Assembly: GCA_021802185.1 (NCBI GenBank)
Contig: JAKAAV010000156.1
Span: 1-6,046, forward strand
Length of the DNA: 6,046 nucleotides
Reading direction: 5' to 3'
DNA from: Chloroflexota bacterium
Lineage (GTDB): Bacteria > Chloroflexota > Limnocylindria > Limnocylindrales > CSP1-4
Part shown: positions 5,479 to 6,046 of the stretch, one piece after another
Layout: the number at the start of each line of letters is the position of its first letter
Numbering within the stretch: the first letter of the stretch is position 1
The notes under the pieces: model-generated
The model's database searches: none
What the model saw: the letters and a program-made list of their open reading frames with translations, nothing else
Told to the model about the DNA's origin: nothing
Translations under genes and position numbers: made by a program

Positions 5479-6046
5479 TCAGGCGAGCGTGTTCACCGGC
5501 GCTGGGTTCGCCGCCTCCCAGGCCTCGATCGCGGGCAGGCGTGCGAGCACGTAGCCGATCTCGTCGGTCCCCTCGAGCAGCATGCGGCGGACGAACGGGT
5601 CGATCTCGAAGCCGAACGAACCGCCGATGACGGCCATCGCCTCTGCGACGCCGGGCAGGTCGGGGCGGGTCGGTCGCACACCGATCGTCTGCGCGTCGAG
5701 GTCGATCGCGAGCTCGACGTCGGGGTCGGCCGCGACCAGGTCGAACAGTGCCCCGTGCCGCTCCGGCGACACGACGATCGGGAGCAGCCCGTTCTTGAGC
5801 GAGTTGGCCCGGAAGATGTCGGCGAACCCCGTCGAGACCACGGCCCGGATGCCCCACGACAGGAGCGCCCACGGGGCGTGCTCGCGCGAGGATCCCGGCC
5901 CGAAGTTCGCGCCGGCCAGCAGGACGGCGCGGCCCTGCATCTCGGGCCGGTTCAGCACGAAGTCGGGGCGCGCCGTCCCATCCGCGGCGTACCGCCAGTT
6001 CGAGAACAGGCCATCGGCGAGGCCGGACTTCTCGGTCGTCTTCAGG
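5479..6046 (-). CDS. leuD: 3-isopropylmalate dehydratase small subunit (5' end outside the window)
   Basis: LeuD pairs with LeuC to form isopropylmalate isomerase, which converts 2-isopropylmalate to 3-isopropylmalate in leucine biosynthesis in the cytoplasm. The frame is open to the right edge and gives about 189 residues. It starts inside the family's N-terminal motif (LKTTEKSGLADGLFSNWRY at the edge), followed by PDFVLNRPEMQG, LLAGANFGPGSSREHAPWALL (the active-site loop, about 5850-5915), FADIFRANSLKNGLLPIVV, and the end motif GTDEIGYVLARLPAIEAWEAAN. E. coli-type LeuD is about 200 residues, so only the first few dozen residues are missing. A GTG at 5956-5958 is an internal Val and not the start. 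The loop has Pro where FGCGSSREH or FGTGSSREH is common. leuC would be expected just beyond the window on the same strand. A related aconitase-family hydro-lyase small subunit is the main alternative. Confidence 0.92.
   Translation of the reverse strand, partial: LKTTEKSGLADGLFSNWRYAADGTARPDFVLNRPEMQGRAVLLAGANFGPGSSREHAPWALLSWGIRAVVSTGFADIFRANSLKNGLLPIVVSPERHGALFDLVAADPDVELAIDLDAQTIGVRPTRPDLPGVAEAMAVIGGSFGFEIDPFVRRMLLEGTDEIGYVLARLPAIEAWEAANPAPVNTLA

Overview
The window is a very GC-rich stretch (roughly 70% G+C by eye, G/C strongly preferred at third codon positions) of a bacterial chromosome. The overall style (GTG starts, MmpL-type transporter, an HTH plus nuclease-fold regulator of a kind seen in actinobacteria) suggests a high-GC actinobacterium, possibly of the Thermoleophilia/Solirubrobacterales side. 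That placement is an inference from style and not from a marker gene.

Layout from left to right. Positions 1-216 hold no convincing gene but contain a 50-bp-period tandem pair of a palindrome-containing motif. Positions 217-966 (minus strand) encode an XRE-type helix-turn-helix protein fused to a PD-(D/E)XK nuclease-like domain. Upstream of it, 1018-1200 is packed with seven near-copies of a 10-mer (CCCATCGCGG, or CCGCGATGGG on the gene's own strand), including an exact 25-bp direct repeat. Positions 1252-1578 (minus) hold only the C-terminal end of a FeoB ferrous-iron permease. The rest of that gene is missing, so it reads as a remnant. After a divergent gap with two GC-rich hairpins, 1858-5058 (plus) encodes a large, complete MMPL/RND-family membrane transporter of 1066 residues with an unusual Ser/Gly/Ala linker, internally repeated extracytoplasmic helices and a repetitive Gly/Ala/Lys tail. 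A 420-bp convergent gap follows with weak hairpins. Positions 5479-6046 (minus) encode LeuD, the small subunit of 3-isopropylmalate dehydratase, cut by the right edge.

The genes do not form one pathway. leuD is housekeeping leucine biosynthesis, the MMPL protein is a stand-alone exporter, and the segment 1-1743 (repeats, HTH-nuclease protein, feoB fragment) looks like a patch of chromosomal turnover. The most interesting points are the HTH-PD-(D/E)XK protein with its dense upstream repeat cluster, which could be its operator, and the repeated architecture inside the MMPL protein. I did not find a complete defence system, CRISPR array, transposase, tRNA or rRNA.
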